Shown here piece by piece: positions 38,562-48,174 of a stretch of DNA of 64,000 bases (position 1 is its first letter; every line of letters begins with the position of its first letter). Location: NCBI RefSeq assembly GCF_002906655.1, contig NZ_CP025794.1:1-64000 (forward strand). Reading direction: 5' to 3'. The notes beneath the pieces were generated by a model. The model was not told the DNA's origin. It saw only the letters and a program-made list of their open reading frames with translations, and searched no databases. Position numbers and translations under genes: made by a program. This stretch comes from Vibrio hyugaensis. Lineage in GTDB: Bacteria > Pseudomonadota > Gammaproteobacteria > Enterobacterales > Vibrionaceae.

Positions 38562-39938
38562 ATGAAAAGAATAACACAAGAAGTGAATGACTTTATCAGC
38601 CGAGGAATGGATTCTAACGTGCGAATCGCAGTGACTGGCTTGTCTCGTGCGGGTAAAACCGCCTTTATTACTTCTCTGGTTAATCAATTACTGCATACAG
38701 CAACACACGACAACTTGCCGCTGCTGACAGCGGCGCGTGATAAGCGCTTGATTGGCGCGAAGCGTGAGCCTCAAGCCAATATGATGGTACCGCGTTTTGC
38801 TTACGATGATGCGATGAACCAAATTCACGCAACGCCGCCTCAATGGCCAGTACCGACTCGTGACGTCAGTGAGATTCGTCTGGCTCTAAAATACAAGCCA
38901 AATAAAACCACCAAAAAACTGCTGAGTAAAACGGCGGTACTGAACGTTGACATCATTGACTATCCGGGCGAGTGGTTATTGGACTTACCACTACTTGATA
39001 TGGATTTTGCGACATGGTCGCAGACGCAATTTGAAGCGTTAAAAGGGCAACGTAGCGAGCTTGCTCAAGCTTGGCTAGAAGAGTTAGACCAAGTCGACCT
39101 CAATGCGGACGTCAATGAGAAAAAGCTAGAGAGAGTCTCACAGGCTTACACCGATTATTTGCATGCGTGTAAAGCGTCTGGCTTGCACTGGGTTCAGCCG
39201 GGACGATTTGTTTTGCCTGGAGAGCTTGCAGGCGCACCTGTTCTGCAATTTTTCCCCTGTCAATTAGAGGCCGAAAGAAAAACGGTAAAAGGCAGCAATT
39301 TAGCGATGCTAGAAGCGCGTTTTCACGAATATCAACAAAAGGTCGTGAAAGCATTCTACAAACACCACTTTGCGACATTTGATCGCCAAATCGTGCTGGT
39401 GGATTGCCTGCAACCATTAAATGCGGGTGATGAAGCTTTTTATGATATGCGCCAAGCACTTGAGCAGATCATGCACAGTTTTCGTTATGGTCGGAGTAGC
39501 TTCTTACGCCGCTTGTTCTCGCCAAAAATCGATAAAGTACTGTTCGCTGCGACGAAGGCTGACCATGTGACGCCAGATCAGCATCCTCAACTTGTCTCTT
39601 TGCTGCAACAAATGGTGCATCCTGCGTGGCAAACGGCTTCTTACGAGAACATTGAAATGAGCTGCATGAGTATTGCCTCTATTCAAGCAACGACATCTGG
39701 CTTTATCACTTCGGGTGATAAAACGGTTCCAGCCCTACAAGGGACAACCATAGAAGGGGAGGCGATAACGATGTTCCCTGGGGAAGTACCAAAGAAACTT
39801 CCGAATGCTGTTTATTGGCAAAACAGTGGCTTTGATTTTACGTCTTTCCGACCTATGTCATCAGAAAGTGACGAGCCGATGAAGCATATTCGTCTAGACA
39901 AAGCACTTGAATACCTACTGGGAGACAAATTGAAATGA
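38562..39938 (+). CDS. ycjX: YcjX-family P-loop protein
   Basis: 458 aa. Walker A in [31 protein letters not shown] is the Walker B-like segment; [19 protein letters not shown] and [10 protein letters not shown] are further conserved blocks. DUF463 proteins are stress-induced GTPase-like proteins of unclear function, always beside ycjF. Overlaps ycjF by 4 nt (ATGA). Confidence 0.93.
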   Translation: MKRITQEVNDFISRGMDSNVRIAVTGLSRAGKTAFITSLVNQLLHTATHDNLPLLTAARDKRLIGAKREPQANMMVPRFAYDDAMNQIHATPPQWPVPTRDVSEIRLALKYKPNKTTKKLLSKTAVLNVDIIDYPGEWLLDLPLLDMDFATWSQTQFEALKGQRSELAQAWLEELDQVDLNADVNEKKLERVSQAYTDYLHACKASGLHWVQPGRFVLPGELAGAPVLQFFPCQLEAERKTVKGSNLAMLEARFHEYQQKVVKAFYKHHFATFDRQIVLVDCLQPLNAGDEAFYDMRQALEQIMHSFRYGRSSFLRRLFSPKIDKVLFAATKADHVTPDQHPQLVSLLQQMVHPAWQTASYENIEMSCMSIASIQATTSGFITSGDKTVPALQGTTIEGEAITMFPGEVPKKLPNAVYWQNSGFDFTSFRPMSSESDEPMKHIRLDKALEYLLGDKLK

Positions 39939-40975
39939 GCGAGCTAAAACAAAAACAAGTCTTCTCTGAAAAGGTCATGCACAGTGAAGAAGAGGATGTC
40001 TCGCCAGAGTTTACGGCGCAAAAGACATTCTCGGAAAACGAGACTTTCGTTGCTGTTGAAATAGAAGAGCAACCGGAAGACACCGAGCAAGAATTACAGC
40101 TTGAACATGTGATTCGTCCAAAACCTGGGCGTAAATGGCTTACAACAGGGTTATTTGCCACCTTTGCTGGTCTGGTCGGGTGGCAGGCGGTGGATTCGAT
40201 TGTCACGGCTGTGCAAACTGCAGATTGGCTTGCATTGGGCTGGGCTGGCTTTATCTCCACTATTGCCTCTTTTGGTTTAGGAGCGTTAGGCAAAGAACTA
40301 TGGAAGCTACGCAAACTTCGCAACCACTTTAGCGTGCAGGAAGAAAGTGAGGCATTTATCGACAGTCAAAGTGTTGGCAAAGGCAAAGTATTTTGTGAAA
40401 AAGTGGCTGAGCAAAGTGGTGTACTTGCTGAAAATCCGGGTTTTGATCGTTGGAAGAATAGCGTGAACCCAGCACACAGCGATGCCGAAATCCTTGAAAT
40501 GTACGACTCAATGGTTGTAAGTCAGCAAGATAAACTCGCGACCAAAATTGTTTCACAGCACGCGACAGAGTCAGCCGCGTTAGTTGCCGTTAGTCCACTA
40601 GCTGCGGCTGACATGCTGTTAGTGGCGTGGCGTAATTTCAAAATGATCGATAATCTCTCGAAAGTCTATGGCGTTGAACTTGGGTACGCATCTCGAATCA
40701 AGCTACTTCGTGCGGTTTTTGTGAATATGGCGGCGGCTGGTGCAAGTGAACTGGCGATCGATGCGAGCATGGATTTGATGTCGATGGATCTCGCAGGAAA
40801 GGTGTCTGCTCGAGCAGGGCAAGGCTTGGGAGTGGGTATTCTCACCGCACGCTTAGGTTTGAAATCCATGTCATTGCTTCGCCCATTGCCTTGGTACCCT
40901 GAGAGACAAGTGAAACTCGGCGCTATTCGTAAAGAAGTGGTGGCGAAAGTTGCATCAATCACGATGAAACCGTAA
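39935..40975 (+). CDS. ycjF: YcjF-family inner-membrane protein
   Basis: 346 aa. An acidic N-terminal half precedes two TM helices (about 68-85 and 90-112), then a DUF697 domain with [20 protein letters not shown] and [20 protein letters not shown]. Coupled by the ATGA overlap to ycjX; together with tyrR downstream this is the conserved ycjX-ycjF-tyrR order of gammaproteobacteria. Function unclear. Confidence 0.93.
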   Translation: MSELKQKQVFSEKVMHSEEEDVSPEFTAQKTFSENETFVAVEIEEQPEDTEQELQLEHVIRPKPGRKWLTTGLFATFAGLVGWQAVDSIVTAVQTADWLALGWAGFISTIASFGLGALGKELWKLRKLRNHFSVQEESEAFIDSQSVGKGKVFCEKVAEQSGVLAENPGFDRWKNSVNPAHSDAEILEMYDSMVVSQQDKLATKIVSQHATESAALVAVSPLAAADMLLVAWRNFKMIDNLSKVYGVELGYASRIKLLRAVFVNMAAAGASELAIDASMDLMSMDLAGKVSARAGQGLGVGILTARLGLKSMSLLRPLPWYPERQVKLGAIRKEVVAKVASITMKP

Positions 40976-41075
40976 TCAATATCACCTTTGACGGTGAGGA
41001 TTGCTTGACGCCATTCCAAGCTTGGTAGAAACTACTGTCAACTTTTCCTGACAGTTGTGAATTGGGATATTTTAA

Positions 41076-42620
41076 GTGCGTCTTGAAGTCTTTTGTGAAG
41101 ATAGACTCGGTTTAACCCGAGAATTGCTCGATATTTTAGCGTCTAAAAGCATCGACTTACGTGGTATCGAAATTGATATCAGTGGCATCATCTACCTGAA
41201 CTGCCCAGATATCGATTTTGATACTTTCAGTGAGTTGATGGCCGAAATCCGCCGTATTCCGGGGGTTAAAGACGTACGTAAAATCCAATTTATGCCAATG
41301 GAGCGTCACAATACGGAGCTGCTTTCATTGGTGGATAACTTACCTGATCCGGTCTTTGCCATCGATCTGAAAGGTGCGGTAGACATGGCAAACATGTCTG
41401 CACTTTCTCTGCTCGGGCAACATAAGCAAGATGTGATTGGCACACAAATTGGTATGCTATTGCCAAGTGTGCGCTTTAATCGTTGGACAGAAGGAGTGAA
41501 TGCCCGTACCAGAGAAAGCCTTGTCATCGATGGTTTGGATTATATCCTTGAGTTGATGCCGGTTTATATCAAAGATGAAGCTCAAAACTCCACGCTCGCC
41601 AGTACGCTAATGACTATTCGTTCAAGCCAGCATGGCGTGCAAATCGAAGAGACATTGCCGTTACAAAACCAATTGGGTTTCGAGCATTTTGTCGGTTTAT
41701 CCAATCGCCACAAAGCATTGATCAATCAAGCAAAGAAACTTTCTGTGCTTGACCAACCGTTGTTAATTGAAGGTGAGACTGGTACTGGTAAGGAAATGCT
41801 AGCAAAAGCGTGCCATAGCCGCTCTGGTCGTGCGAACAAACCATTCCTAGTACTTAGCTGTGCTTCTATGCCTGATGATGTGGCAGAGACGGAACTGTTT
41901 GGTCATGCCCCAGGTTCATTCAATCATGAACTTGGCCACAAAGGCATATTCGAACAAGCAAACGGTGGTACGGTGTTCCTCGATGAAATCGGTGAAATGA
42001 GTTCGCATCTGCAAATTAAACTATTGCGCTTCTTGCAAGATGGTAATTTCCGTCGTGTTGGTGCTGAAGATGAAATGCATGTCGATGTTCGTATTATCGC
42101 ATCAACAAAACATAACCTTGCCGAGTTAGCCGAGGCAGGGCAGTTCCGCGAAGATTTATACTATCGTCTCAATGTGCTCACCTTGAATATTCCTCCTCTG
42201 CGCAAGCGTTCAAACGACGTCGCGCCGTTGCTGGATTTATTCGTCACGAAACACGCGCAACAATTGGGCATTGATAAGCCAGAATTTGATGATGAATTGG
42301 TTGATGCGTTAGCGAACTATCAATGGCCTGGTAATATGCGTCAGCTAGATAACATGGTGCTTCGCGCGTTGACGGAAATGGAGGGTAGCTTGTTGAAAGC
42401 GGATAACTTCAATCTACCGCAACCTCAAGCAATGGGCGGTGGCTCAGCAACGTTGAACTTAGATGGTTCGTTGGACGAAATTATGCGAGATTACGAATCG
42501 CAAATCTTAGAGCGTTTGTATCAGTCTTTCCCTTCAAGTCGTAAGCTCGCGAAGCGATTGAATGTTTCGCATACCTCGATTGCGAACAAACTGCGTGATT
42601 ATGGTATTCGAAAAGCCTAA
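41076..42620 (+). CDS. tyrR: Aromatic amino acid regulator TyrR
   Basis: 514 aa, GTG start. An N-terminal ACT domain (MRLEVFCEDRLGLTRELLDI) and PAS domain (about 80-190) precede a sigma54-type AAA+ core with Walker A GETGTGKEM and Walker B GTVFLDEIGEM. The GAFTGA loop is replaced by PGSFNHELG, as expected for TyrR, which does not activate sigma54. A C-terminal helix-turn-helix follows (SRKLAKRLNVSHTSIANKL). It regulates aromatic amino acid synthesis and transport with Tyr, Phe or Trp as cofactors. Confidence 0.95.
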   Translation: MRLEVFCEDRLGLTRELLDILASKSIDLRGIEIDISGIIYLNCPDIDFDTFSELMAEIRRIPGVKDVRKIQFMPMERHNTELLSLVDNLPDPVFAIDLKGAVDMANMSALSLLGQHKQDVIGTQIGMLLPSVRFNRWTEGVNARTRESLVIDGLDYILELMPVYIKDEAQNSTLASTLMTIRSSQHGVQIEETLPLQNQLGFEHFVGLSNRHKALINQAKKLSVLDQPLLIEGETGTGKEMLAKACHSRSGRANKPFLVLSCASMPDDVAETELFGHAPGSFNHELGHKGIFEQANGGTVFLDEIGEMSSHLQIKLLRFLQDGNFRRVGAEDEMHVDVRIIASTKHNLAELAEAGQFREDLYYRLNVLTLNIPPLRKRSNDVAPLLDLFVTKHAQQLGIDKPEFDDELVDALANYQWPGNMRQLDNMVLRALTEMEGSLLKADNFNLPQPQAMGGGSATLNLDGSLDEIMRDYESQILERLYQSFPSSRKLAKRLNVSHTSIANKLRDYGIRKA

Positions 42621-42703
42621 GGCGATCGCAAAATTGTGGCTTCAGCAAAAGCTAGAGTACCAGCAATAACTTATCTGGAATCAAATGGAAGTTGTCAATA
42701 ATA

Positions 42704-43288
42704 ATGGTAGATAAAAGCTCCTCAATCGCCGTTCACAAGTTGGACGGCGACTTGCTTCTACGCACTGCAGATATTGGTGATGCCGATATGATCGCAGCGT
42801 ATTTTCAAGCGAACAGAGAATATTTAAACCCCTATGAACCTAAACGCGAGGAAGCTTTCTATTCGGTTAATGGCTGGCTGCAAAAGCTGATCAAGTTGAA
42901 AGAGCTTCATCGTATGGGCTTAGGCTACTATTGTCTGCTTGTTCATGCCGATTCTGGTAAAATGCTCGGAACACTTTCTTTCAGCAACCTGACTCGATTT
43001 CCTTTTCATGCATGTAACGTGGGTTACTCGCTCGCAGAAGAGGCTCAAGGAAACGGCTATATGCGCCGCGCGTTGAAAATGGCATGCGATTATATGTTTG
43101 ATGTGCAAAAAATGCATCGCATTCAAGCGGGTTACATGCCACACAACACACGCAGCGAAGCGGTGCTACAGCATGTTGGCTTTGAGAAAGAAGGCTATGC
43201 AAAGGAATATTTGTTGATCAATGGTGAGTGGCAAGATCACGTGCTGACATCCTTGACCAACCCGAACTGGAAGGCAGAGGCTCGATAA
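42704..43288 (+). CDS. RimJ-like ribosomal-protein N-acetyltransferase
   Basis: 194 aa from the ATG at 42704; the frame extends to a TTG at 42692. GNAT fold of the RimJ/RimL group: LLLRTADIGDADMIAAYF, NVGYSLAEEAQGNGYMRRAL, and HRIQAGYMPHNTRSEAVLQH then VGFEKEGYAKEYLLINGEWQ. Likely N-terminal acetylation of a ribosomal protein. Runs directly into the HD-domain gene. Confidence 0.88.
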   Translation: MVDKSSSIAVHKLDGDLLLRTADIGDADMIAAYFQANREYLNPYEPKREEAFYSVNGWLQKLIKLKELHRMGLGYYCLLVHADSGKMLGTLSFSNLTRFPFHACNVGYSLAEEAQGNGYMRRALKMACDYMFDVQKMHRIQAGYMPHNTRSEAVLQHVGFEKEGYAKEYLLINGEWQDHVLTSLTNPNWKAEAR

Positions 43289-43876
43289 TTGGAAAGATTG
43301 GAGAAGCAATTAGCGTTATTGATTGAACTCGATCAACTGAAAAGTGTGCTGCGTAGAACCCGTGTTAAAAGTGCCGAGGGTCGCTTAGAAAATAGTGGTG
43401 AACATAGTTGGCATGTTGCTTTAATGGCTGTGTTGATGCAAGAGCACGCGAATGCACCTGTCGATATTGGTCGAGTGATGAAAATGCTGCTTATCCATGA
43501 TGTGGTAGAGATCGACGCGGGCGACACCTTTGTTTATGATGTTGCAGCCTCAAAAGAGCAAGAAGAAAAAGAATTGAAAGCCGCAGAGCGGTTGTTTGGC
43601 ATGCTGCCAAGTGACCAAAGTAGCGAATTACTTGCTTTGTGGAATGAGTTTGAAGCCGCACAAACTGACGATGCCAAATATGCTAAGGCGCTGGATCGCC
43701 TTATTCCTATGCTACTGAACTATCATAATGATGGCCAAAGCTGGATAGAAAATGGGGTAACGCGAGAACAAGCGTTAACCGTTAACAAAAGAATTGAACT
43801 TGGTTCTGTCACGTTATGGGACAAAGCCAAAGAACTGATTGAAGGTGCCACCGAGAAAGGTTGGCTGAAGTCGTAA
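43289..43876 (+). CDS. HD-domain phosphohydrolase (YfbR-like group)
   Basis: 195 aa, TTG start immediately after the previous stop. Metal-binding HD motif: ENSGEHSWHVALMAVLM (first His), LLIHDVVEIDAGD (HD), and a late Asp in YAKALDRLIPMLLNY. Related to 5'-nucleotidase YfbR and similar nucleotide phosphohydrolases. The substrate is uncertain. Translationally linked to the upstream acetyltransferase gene. Confidence 0.88.
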   Translation: MERLEKQLALLIELDQLKSVLRRTRVKSAEGRLENSGEHSWHVALMAVLMQEHANAPVDIGRVMKMLLIHDVVEIDAGDTFVYDVAASKEQEEKELKAAERLFGMLPSDQSSELLALWNEFEAAQTDDAKYAKALDRLIPMLLNYHNDGQSWIENGVTREQALTVNKRIELGSVTLWDKAKELIEGATEKGWLKS

Positions 43877-43889
43877 AAAAGGAGACTGA

Positions 43890-44363
43890 ATGTCTTATTT
43901 GCCTTTGGATGAATACCAAAGAAAATGGATTTTTACTCACCAGTCGATGCCTGTGCCAGAAGAAGACCTCGCTTTTATCAAGCCAATGAGTCAGGCACGT
44001 GCAGCGCAGTTTTGGAAAGAGAACGTCAGTGCACAAAGTCCTGATATGGACCGTTTGAGCTCGTCTGATTGGCCAATGAAAGAGCAGAACTGGTCACAAG
44101 AGGTTGATTGGATGGCTGCATGGGAAGACGACGAACAAGGGCTTCCTGAAGAAGTGATTACTTTTATTGATTGGCAAGACGACGTCACGGTTTATTTTTG
44201 CTACGAGAAGTACAACGTGATTGAAACCAAATGGTCGATTTTTAAAAAGTACTGGAAGAACTTTTTGTTCTACGATGATGGTCCAATGTTACTTGGACGG
44301 CGTCGTTCTGAAGCTCTGTGGTTTGACTCGAAAGGTAATGTCAAACTGGGTGAGCGCAGCTAA
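43890..44363 (+). CDS. DUF2947-type conserved protein
   Basis: 157 aa, soluble, Trp- and acid-rich (SSDWPMKEQNWSQEVDWMAA, FIDWQDDVTVYFCYEKYN, ETKWSIFKKYWKNFLFYDDG). I recall this family as DUF2947 in Vibrio. AAGGAG precedes the ATG 13 nt after the HD gene, so it probably belongs to that operon. It is the last core gene before the integron. Confidence 0.75.
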   Translation: MSYLPLDEYQRKWIFTHQSMPVPEEDLAFIKPMSQARAAQFWKENVSAQSPDMDRLSSSDWPMKEQNWSQEVDWMAAWEDDEQGLPEEVITFIDWQDDVTVYFCYEKYNVIETKWSIFKKYWKNFLFYDDGPMLLGRRRSEALWFDSKGNVKLGERS

Positions 44364-44380
44364 ACACAAATCTAATTATG

Positions 44381-44411
44381 AAGCCACCAGTACGGTGGCT
44401 TTCGTTTTTCT
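44381..44411. terminator. Bidirectional terminator bordering the integron
   Basis: AGCCACC (44382-44388) with GGTGGCT (44394-44400), loop AGTAC, T5 at 44405-44409. It separates the DUF2947 gene from the converging integrase gene. Confidence 0.9.
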
Positions 44412-45372
44412 ATAAGTTTGATAACGGACTCAACACTCCACCCGCGCCGCGCTCGATGACGTGTGTGTAGATCTGGGTTGTTTTCACATCTGTGTGTCCA
44501 AGTTGTTCTTGAACCGTTCGAATATCAGCGCCTGACTCTAACAAATGAGTCGCAAAACTATGGCGTAAAGTATGGCAAGTAACGGTCTTCTCGATACTTG
44601 CATCTTTGGCTGAACGCTTTACTGCTCGTTGGATAGCACTTTCATTGATGTGATGACGCCTTAATTCCCCAGTATCTTTGTCTGGGCTTAGTTTTGTTGA
44701 TGGAAATAGAAAGTGCCAGTTGAAATCTAGCTCCGCATCAGGGTATTTTCTTCTCAGCCCATCTGAAATATACACACCAGCATAGCCCGCAACATGACGA
44801 TCTTTTTGATAGTAGTCGCGAGCTAAGTTCATTTGTGCTTTTAAGGGGGCGTGGAGCTCCTTTGCGAGTGTGACGGTTCGGTTTTTGCCCCCTTTCCCTT
44901 GCCAAACACGAATTGCTCCGTAGTCGTAATCGATATCCTGTATTCTTAGCCGTAGACACTCCATGACTCTTAGCCCTGACCCATAGAGTAACTGTATATG
45001 TAGTTTGTATTTTGGATCGATATGCTGAACGAAGCGCCTTACTTCAGCTTTCGTTAACACTACTGGCAGTTTCTTTTCTGTCAGAGACTTTTGAAAACGC
45101 ATATCAAGTGAAAGTGGCATTCTAAAATACTCACGGTACAAGAAAGAGATGGCATTCAGGGCGAGCGCCTGTGTTTTTACGGCGACTTTTTCATCTATCG
45201 CTAAATGGCTGAGAAAGCGTTCAACATCGTTTTCAGCTAATTTAGACGGATGAGCGAGCTGGTGGAATACGATGAATCGTTTGATCCAAAAGATGTAACT
45301 CTCAATGGTTTTCTTCGCATAGTGACGTGCGATCATATGTTCTTTTATGCTAAGCAAAAACTGACTTTTCAT
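44410..45372 (-). CDS. intIA: Chromosomal integron integrase
   Basis: 320 aa, full length. Tyrosine recombinase residues are R135 (GSGLRVMECL), H267 and R270 (CHTLRHSFATHLL), H293 (LGHTDVKTT) and Y302 (IYTHV). The integron-specific insert is present (AGYAGVYISDGLRRKYPDAE, then FNWHFLFPS), which distinguishes IntI from XerC/D. It recombines folded bottom-strand attC sites with attI. It is apparently functional. It is transcribed away from the array, with a possible LexA site over its promoter. Confidence 0.97.
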   Translation of the reverse strand: MKSQFLLSIKEHMIARHYAKKTIESYIFWIKRFIVFHQLAHPSKLAENDVERFLSHLAIDEKVAVKTQALALNAISFLYREYFRMPLSLDMRFQKSLTEKKLPVVLTKAEVRRFVQHIDPKYKLHIQLLYGSGLRVMECLRLRIQDIDYDYGAIRVWQGKGGKNRTVTLAKELHAPLKAQMNLARDYYQKDRHVAGYAGVYISDGLRRKYPDAELDFNWHFLFPSTKLSPDKDTGELRRHHINESAIQRAVKRSAKDASIEKTVTCHTLRHSFATHLLESGADIRTVQEQLGHTDVKTTQIYTHVIERGAGGVLSPLSNL

Positions 45373-45593
45373 AACTAAATTTACATGGGTATTTGTACAG
45401 TTCTATAAACTTAGCGTCTCACATCTAATTAGGCTTCACCACACCGTCTAATTGCGTGGTTGAGCACACAGATTCATACTGATTTTCTATTTGTTTCATA
45501 AAGATAAGTGCTAGCATGCATTTTTCTTTTGGAATGAAAGAAGGCGGTAGCGTGCCTGAAAGGCGGCATATAGCCGTATAGAAAGCGTTAAAT
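45373..45593 (+). other. attI region, crossover at G45587
   Basis: GTTAAAT (45587-45593) fits GTTRRRY. The first 11 bases from there (GTTAAATGTAC) are the exact complement of the last bases of cassette 1 (GTACATTTAAC, ending at 46343), which fixes the junction. The segment also must hold the integrase and any Pc promoters. I could not identify Pc with confidence. Confidence 0.8.
45385..45400 (-). promoter_or_regulatory. Candidate LexA box at integrase promoter
   Basis: Reading minus: CTGT, eight bases, then CCAT. One half-site of CTGT-N8-ACAG is perfect and the other degenerate. It is 13 nt upstream of the integrase ATG. SOS control of intI is established in Vibrio; binding here needs testing. 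Confidence 0.45.
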
Positions 45594-45607
45594 GTACGGG
45601 GTTAATT

Positions 45608-46342
45608 TTGACAGAATTTGTAAAAACAGGATTTGAGCTTTTTAAGGCATACTTTCCTAGTGCAGCGGTATTGTCTGTTGAAGCCAGCACAGAAGTGTTA
45701 CCTGCATTTGTTGGTGGTAGTGCAACGTTACTGACTAACGTGATAGGTAATGTCTTACATGACTATCAAAATAAACCGCTTTCACCACGTGAAAAGTTAA
45801 GAACATCTTCAGTTTACGTTGATGCTCATTTGAAAATTGCGAAACGTTTGGAAAGCGGGGATCTTGTGCGTGATGATGACTTCATTAGGCAGAGGTTAGG
45901 TCAGAGATCTTCGGCTGAACAGTGTTTAGATGCAACTATTATGAAAGCTGCCGGGCAATACGAAGAAATCAAACTCCCATTATTCTCTGAGCTGTATGTG
46001 TCAGCATGCTTTGACGCTGATATATCGCCTGAATTATTGGCTATATATTACTCTCAACTAGAACAACTAAACTACATTCAGTTACTTGTTTTATATACAC
46101 TTAGTATTGAAAAAAATCGGTTGGAATGGAAGTGGAACTCAGCAGATTTTAATGATGTTGTTTACACTTTGCTTAAAGAATTACAGTCTCGAAACTTAAT
46201 CAATGATTCATTCTGGGGTGACAGTCCAATCATCCTCAACCCTTTAACGGAGAGGTTTATAGATGCAATAGGTTTTAGGTACATTGCAGACTATGAGCAT
46301 GATGTATGCTCGCAACTCAAGTCCTCAGGCAAGTACATTTAA
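45608..46342 (+). CDS. Cassette 1: unknown protein, Abi-like appearance
   Basis: 244 aa, TTG start with GGGG upstream. A hydrophobic stretch (LPAFVGGSATLLTNVIGNVL) is followed by a helical part: LSPREKLRTSS, LVRDDDF, SSAEQCLDATIMKAAGQYEEIKLPLF, LNYIQLLVLYTL, and a C-terminal LNPLTERFIDAIG. I remember a family with LSxRE, RxDxF, AEExLEG and EExKLP blocks in this order, and the ending resembles DUF4393/Abi-alpha proteins, but I cannot verify it. It is the cassette nearest attI and so the most likely to be expressed. Confidence 0.75.
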   Translation: MTEFVKTGFELFKAYFPSAAVLSVEASTEVLPAFVGGSATLLTNVIGNVLHDYQNKPLSPREKLRTSSVYVDAHLKIAKRLESGDLVRDDDFIRQRLGQRSSAEQCLDATIMKAAGQYEEIKLPLFSELYVSACFDADISPELLAIYYSQLEQLNYIQLLVLYTLSIEKNRLEWKWNSADFNDVVYTLLKELQSRNLINDSFWGDSPIILNPLTERFIDAIGFRYIADYEHDVCSQLKSSGKYI

Positions 46343-46433
46343 CAAAGCATTTAAGAGTGATTCGCAACGCTTGGCAGTTTCGCTTTGCTCAAGTATAGCC
46401 AAGCATCGCTCACACCTTAATGCGGCGTTAGTT
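46340..46433 (+). repeat. attC 1 (short type)
   Basis: 94 nt from TAACAAAGCATTTAAG to the core GTTAGTT. Short class with the internal stem CGCTTGGC/GCCAAGC, shared with attC 11 and 19. Confidence 0.9.
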
Positions 46434-46921
46434 TGCAAGAGGAAAAACGCAGCTATATCGCAAGATCTAGTGGTAAAAACTCAAAGTTGAAATTGGCGTA
46501 TCGGCGTTCAATTTCAGTGTTAACTAGCGTGGTGAAAATTCAAAATTGGCATCGTTTCAACGGTTGATTTGTTCTTTGGTGCGGCGACTTTTAGGGTTAC
46601 CTGAGTCGAACTTTTTTGCTGAAACTCTGCTCGTTGAGTTTGTTGGTACAAAAGCCGATCTACTCGCTGAAATGGCGTTTTCTCTGGTGTGGTAAGTTCA
46701 TGTGGTTTCAGTGGCTTTGTTGAAAGTCCGCATTGTGAGATTGGTTTTCCAAAAGCGCTTTTTGGTGTTGTTAGTTCGTTTTCTGAGGCGTTGTTTGTTC
46801 CACGTGGTTTCATTGAGTAGTCGTTCTTAGACTACGCCTGACTTAAGTGCATCAAAATACATAAAGTTTATTGTTTGCAAAGTTTAAAATAACCTAAAAT
46901 CAACGCTTTGGGTTTGCAAAC
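46432..46921. other. Cassette 2 body: no convincing gene
   Basis: About 490 bp. A minus-strand frame of 97 codons (46520-46813) exists, but the reading frame is broken in the ~90% identical copy at 59271-59759, so coding is doubtful. The plus strand is T-rich and A-poor in its middle. Ends GTTAGTTTGCAA and TTGCAAACTAAC are perfect complements. Confidence 0.7.
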
Positions 46922-47044
46922 TAACAAACTGCTCAAGAGGGATTCGCAACGCGTGGCATTTTTACTATGCGTTGATTTTAGTGATTAAGGTGGTTTGCGG
47001 TGGCTTCGGTATTGCGTTGCTCACCCCTTAGCAGAGCGTTATAA
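46922..47044 (+). repeat. attC 2
   Basis: Long (~123-nt) class; TAACAAACTGCTCAAGAG start, core GTTATAA. Carries the CACCCCTTAGCAG variant also in attC 20. Confidence 0.95.
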
Positions 47045-47060
47045 CAACAAGGAGAGTTCC

Positions 47061-48005
47061 GTGAAAATAACAGTTTTAGATGACTACCAGGATGTGGTTA
47101 GAACGTTAGATTGTTTCGAATTACTATCACATCACGATGTGTCCATCTTGAACGAAACACTTCCTGAAACTGAGTTGGTAGTTAAGCTAAAAGATACCGA
47201 AGTTCTTGTTTTAATCCGAGAACGGACAGTGATTACAGAGTCACTGCTTGCACAGTTACCTAACCTTAAAGTTATCAGTCAAACAGGTAAAGTCAGCAAT
47301 CATATTGATGTCCACCTATGCGAAAAGTATGGAGTAAAGGTGTTGGAGGGGCGTGGCTCTCCTGTTGCTCCTTCGGAATTAGCTTGGGCGCTGATTATGG
47401 CGGCAAGTCGCCACGTACCAACTTATTCAGCTAATCTCCAAAATGATAAATGGCAAAACTCTGGAGTGCTTGGTTTAGGTCGCACTCTAAAGGGCTTGAA
47501 GCTTGGTATTTGGGGCTACGGAAAAATTGGACAACGAATTGCCCAATATGCAAAAGCATTTGAAATGTCGGTGGTTGTCTGGGGTAGTGAGGGATCTAGA
47601 AATCTTGCGCTTGAACATGGCTTTGAAGCTGTCGCTTCAAAGGAAGCATTTTTCTCTGGTTCGGATATTGTGTCACTTCACTTACGTCTGAATGAAATAA
47701 CTAGGGCGTGCGTAACAGCTCAGGACTTGAGCTTAATGAAGCCCGACTCTTTATTTGTAAACATTAGTCGCTCAGAGCTTGTAGAAAACTCTGCGCTATA
47801 CAACGAGCTGGCGACGGTCTCAACTAAGCGAGCTGCCGTTGATGTATTTGACAATGAACCGGCTTCGCTTGATAACGAGCCTTTATTGTCATTACCAAAC
47901 GTTACGGCTACCCCACATTTAGGGTATGTAGAGCAAAACAGCTATGAGCTTTACTTCAAAATAGCATTCGAGAATATTTTAGCTTTCGAGCAGGGTAAGG
48001 TATAA
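47061..48005 (+). CDS. Cassette 3: D-isomer-specific 2-hydroxyacid dehydrogenase
   Basis: 314 aa, GTG start with AAGGAGAG upstream. NAD-binding LGIWGYGKIGQRIA (GxGxxG) and the full catalytic set: Arg in FVNISRSELV, Glu in DVFDNEPA, His in ATPHLGYVE. Closest in look to phosphoglycerate-dehydrogenase-like proteins. It reduces or oxidises an unknown 2-hydroxy/2-oxo acid. An intact metabolic enzyme in a cassette. Confidence 0.93.
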   Translation: MKITVLDDYQDVVRTLDCFELLSHHDVSILNETLPETELVVKLKDTEVLVLIRERTVITESLLAQLPNLKVISQTGKVSNHIDVHLCEKYGVKVLEGRGSPVAPSELAWALIMAASRHVPTYSANLQNDKWQNSGVLGLGRTLKGLKLGIWGYGKIGQRIAQYAKAFEMSVVVWGSEGSRNLALEHGFEAVASKEAFFSGSDIVSLHLRLNEITRACVTAQDLSLMKPDSLFVNISRSELVENSALYNELATVSTKRAAVDVFDNEPASLDNEPLLSLPNVTATPHLGYVEQNSYELYFKIAFENILAFEQGKV

Positions 48006-48032
48006 ACATCAGCATCGAAGAAATCGTTGTTA

Positions 48033-48155
48033 TAACAAACTGTTTAAGAGTGATTCGCAACGCGTGGCATTTTTACTATGCGTTGCTTTTAGTGTTTAAG
48101 GTGGCATGCGGCGGCATAGGTATTGCGTTGCTCACACCTTAACAGGGCGTTAGGC
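48033..48155 (+). repeat. attC 3
   Basis: Long class, core GTTAGGC. The cassette ends GTTATAACAAC and GTTGTTATAAC match over 11 nt. Confidence 0.95.
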
Positions 48156-48174
48156 AATTAGCTGGAGATATACG

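Noticed and set aside
39853..40323. 156-codon minus-strand frame
   Set aside because: Antisense across the ycjX-ycjF junction, Ser/Cys-rich shadow.
44410..45372. Phage or XerC-type integrase
   Set aside because: The integron-specific insert and adjoining attI/attC array identify IntI.
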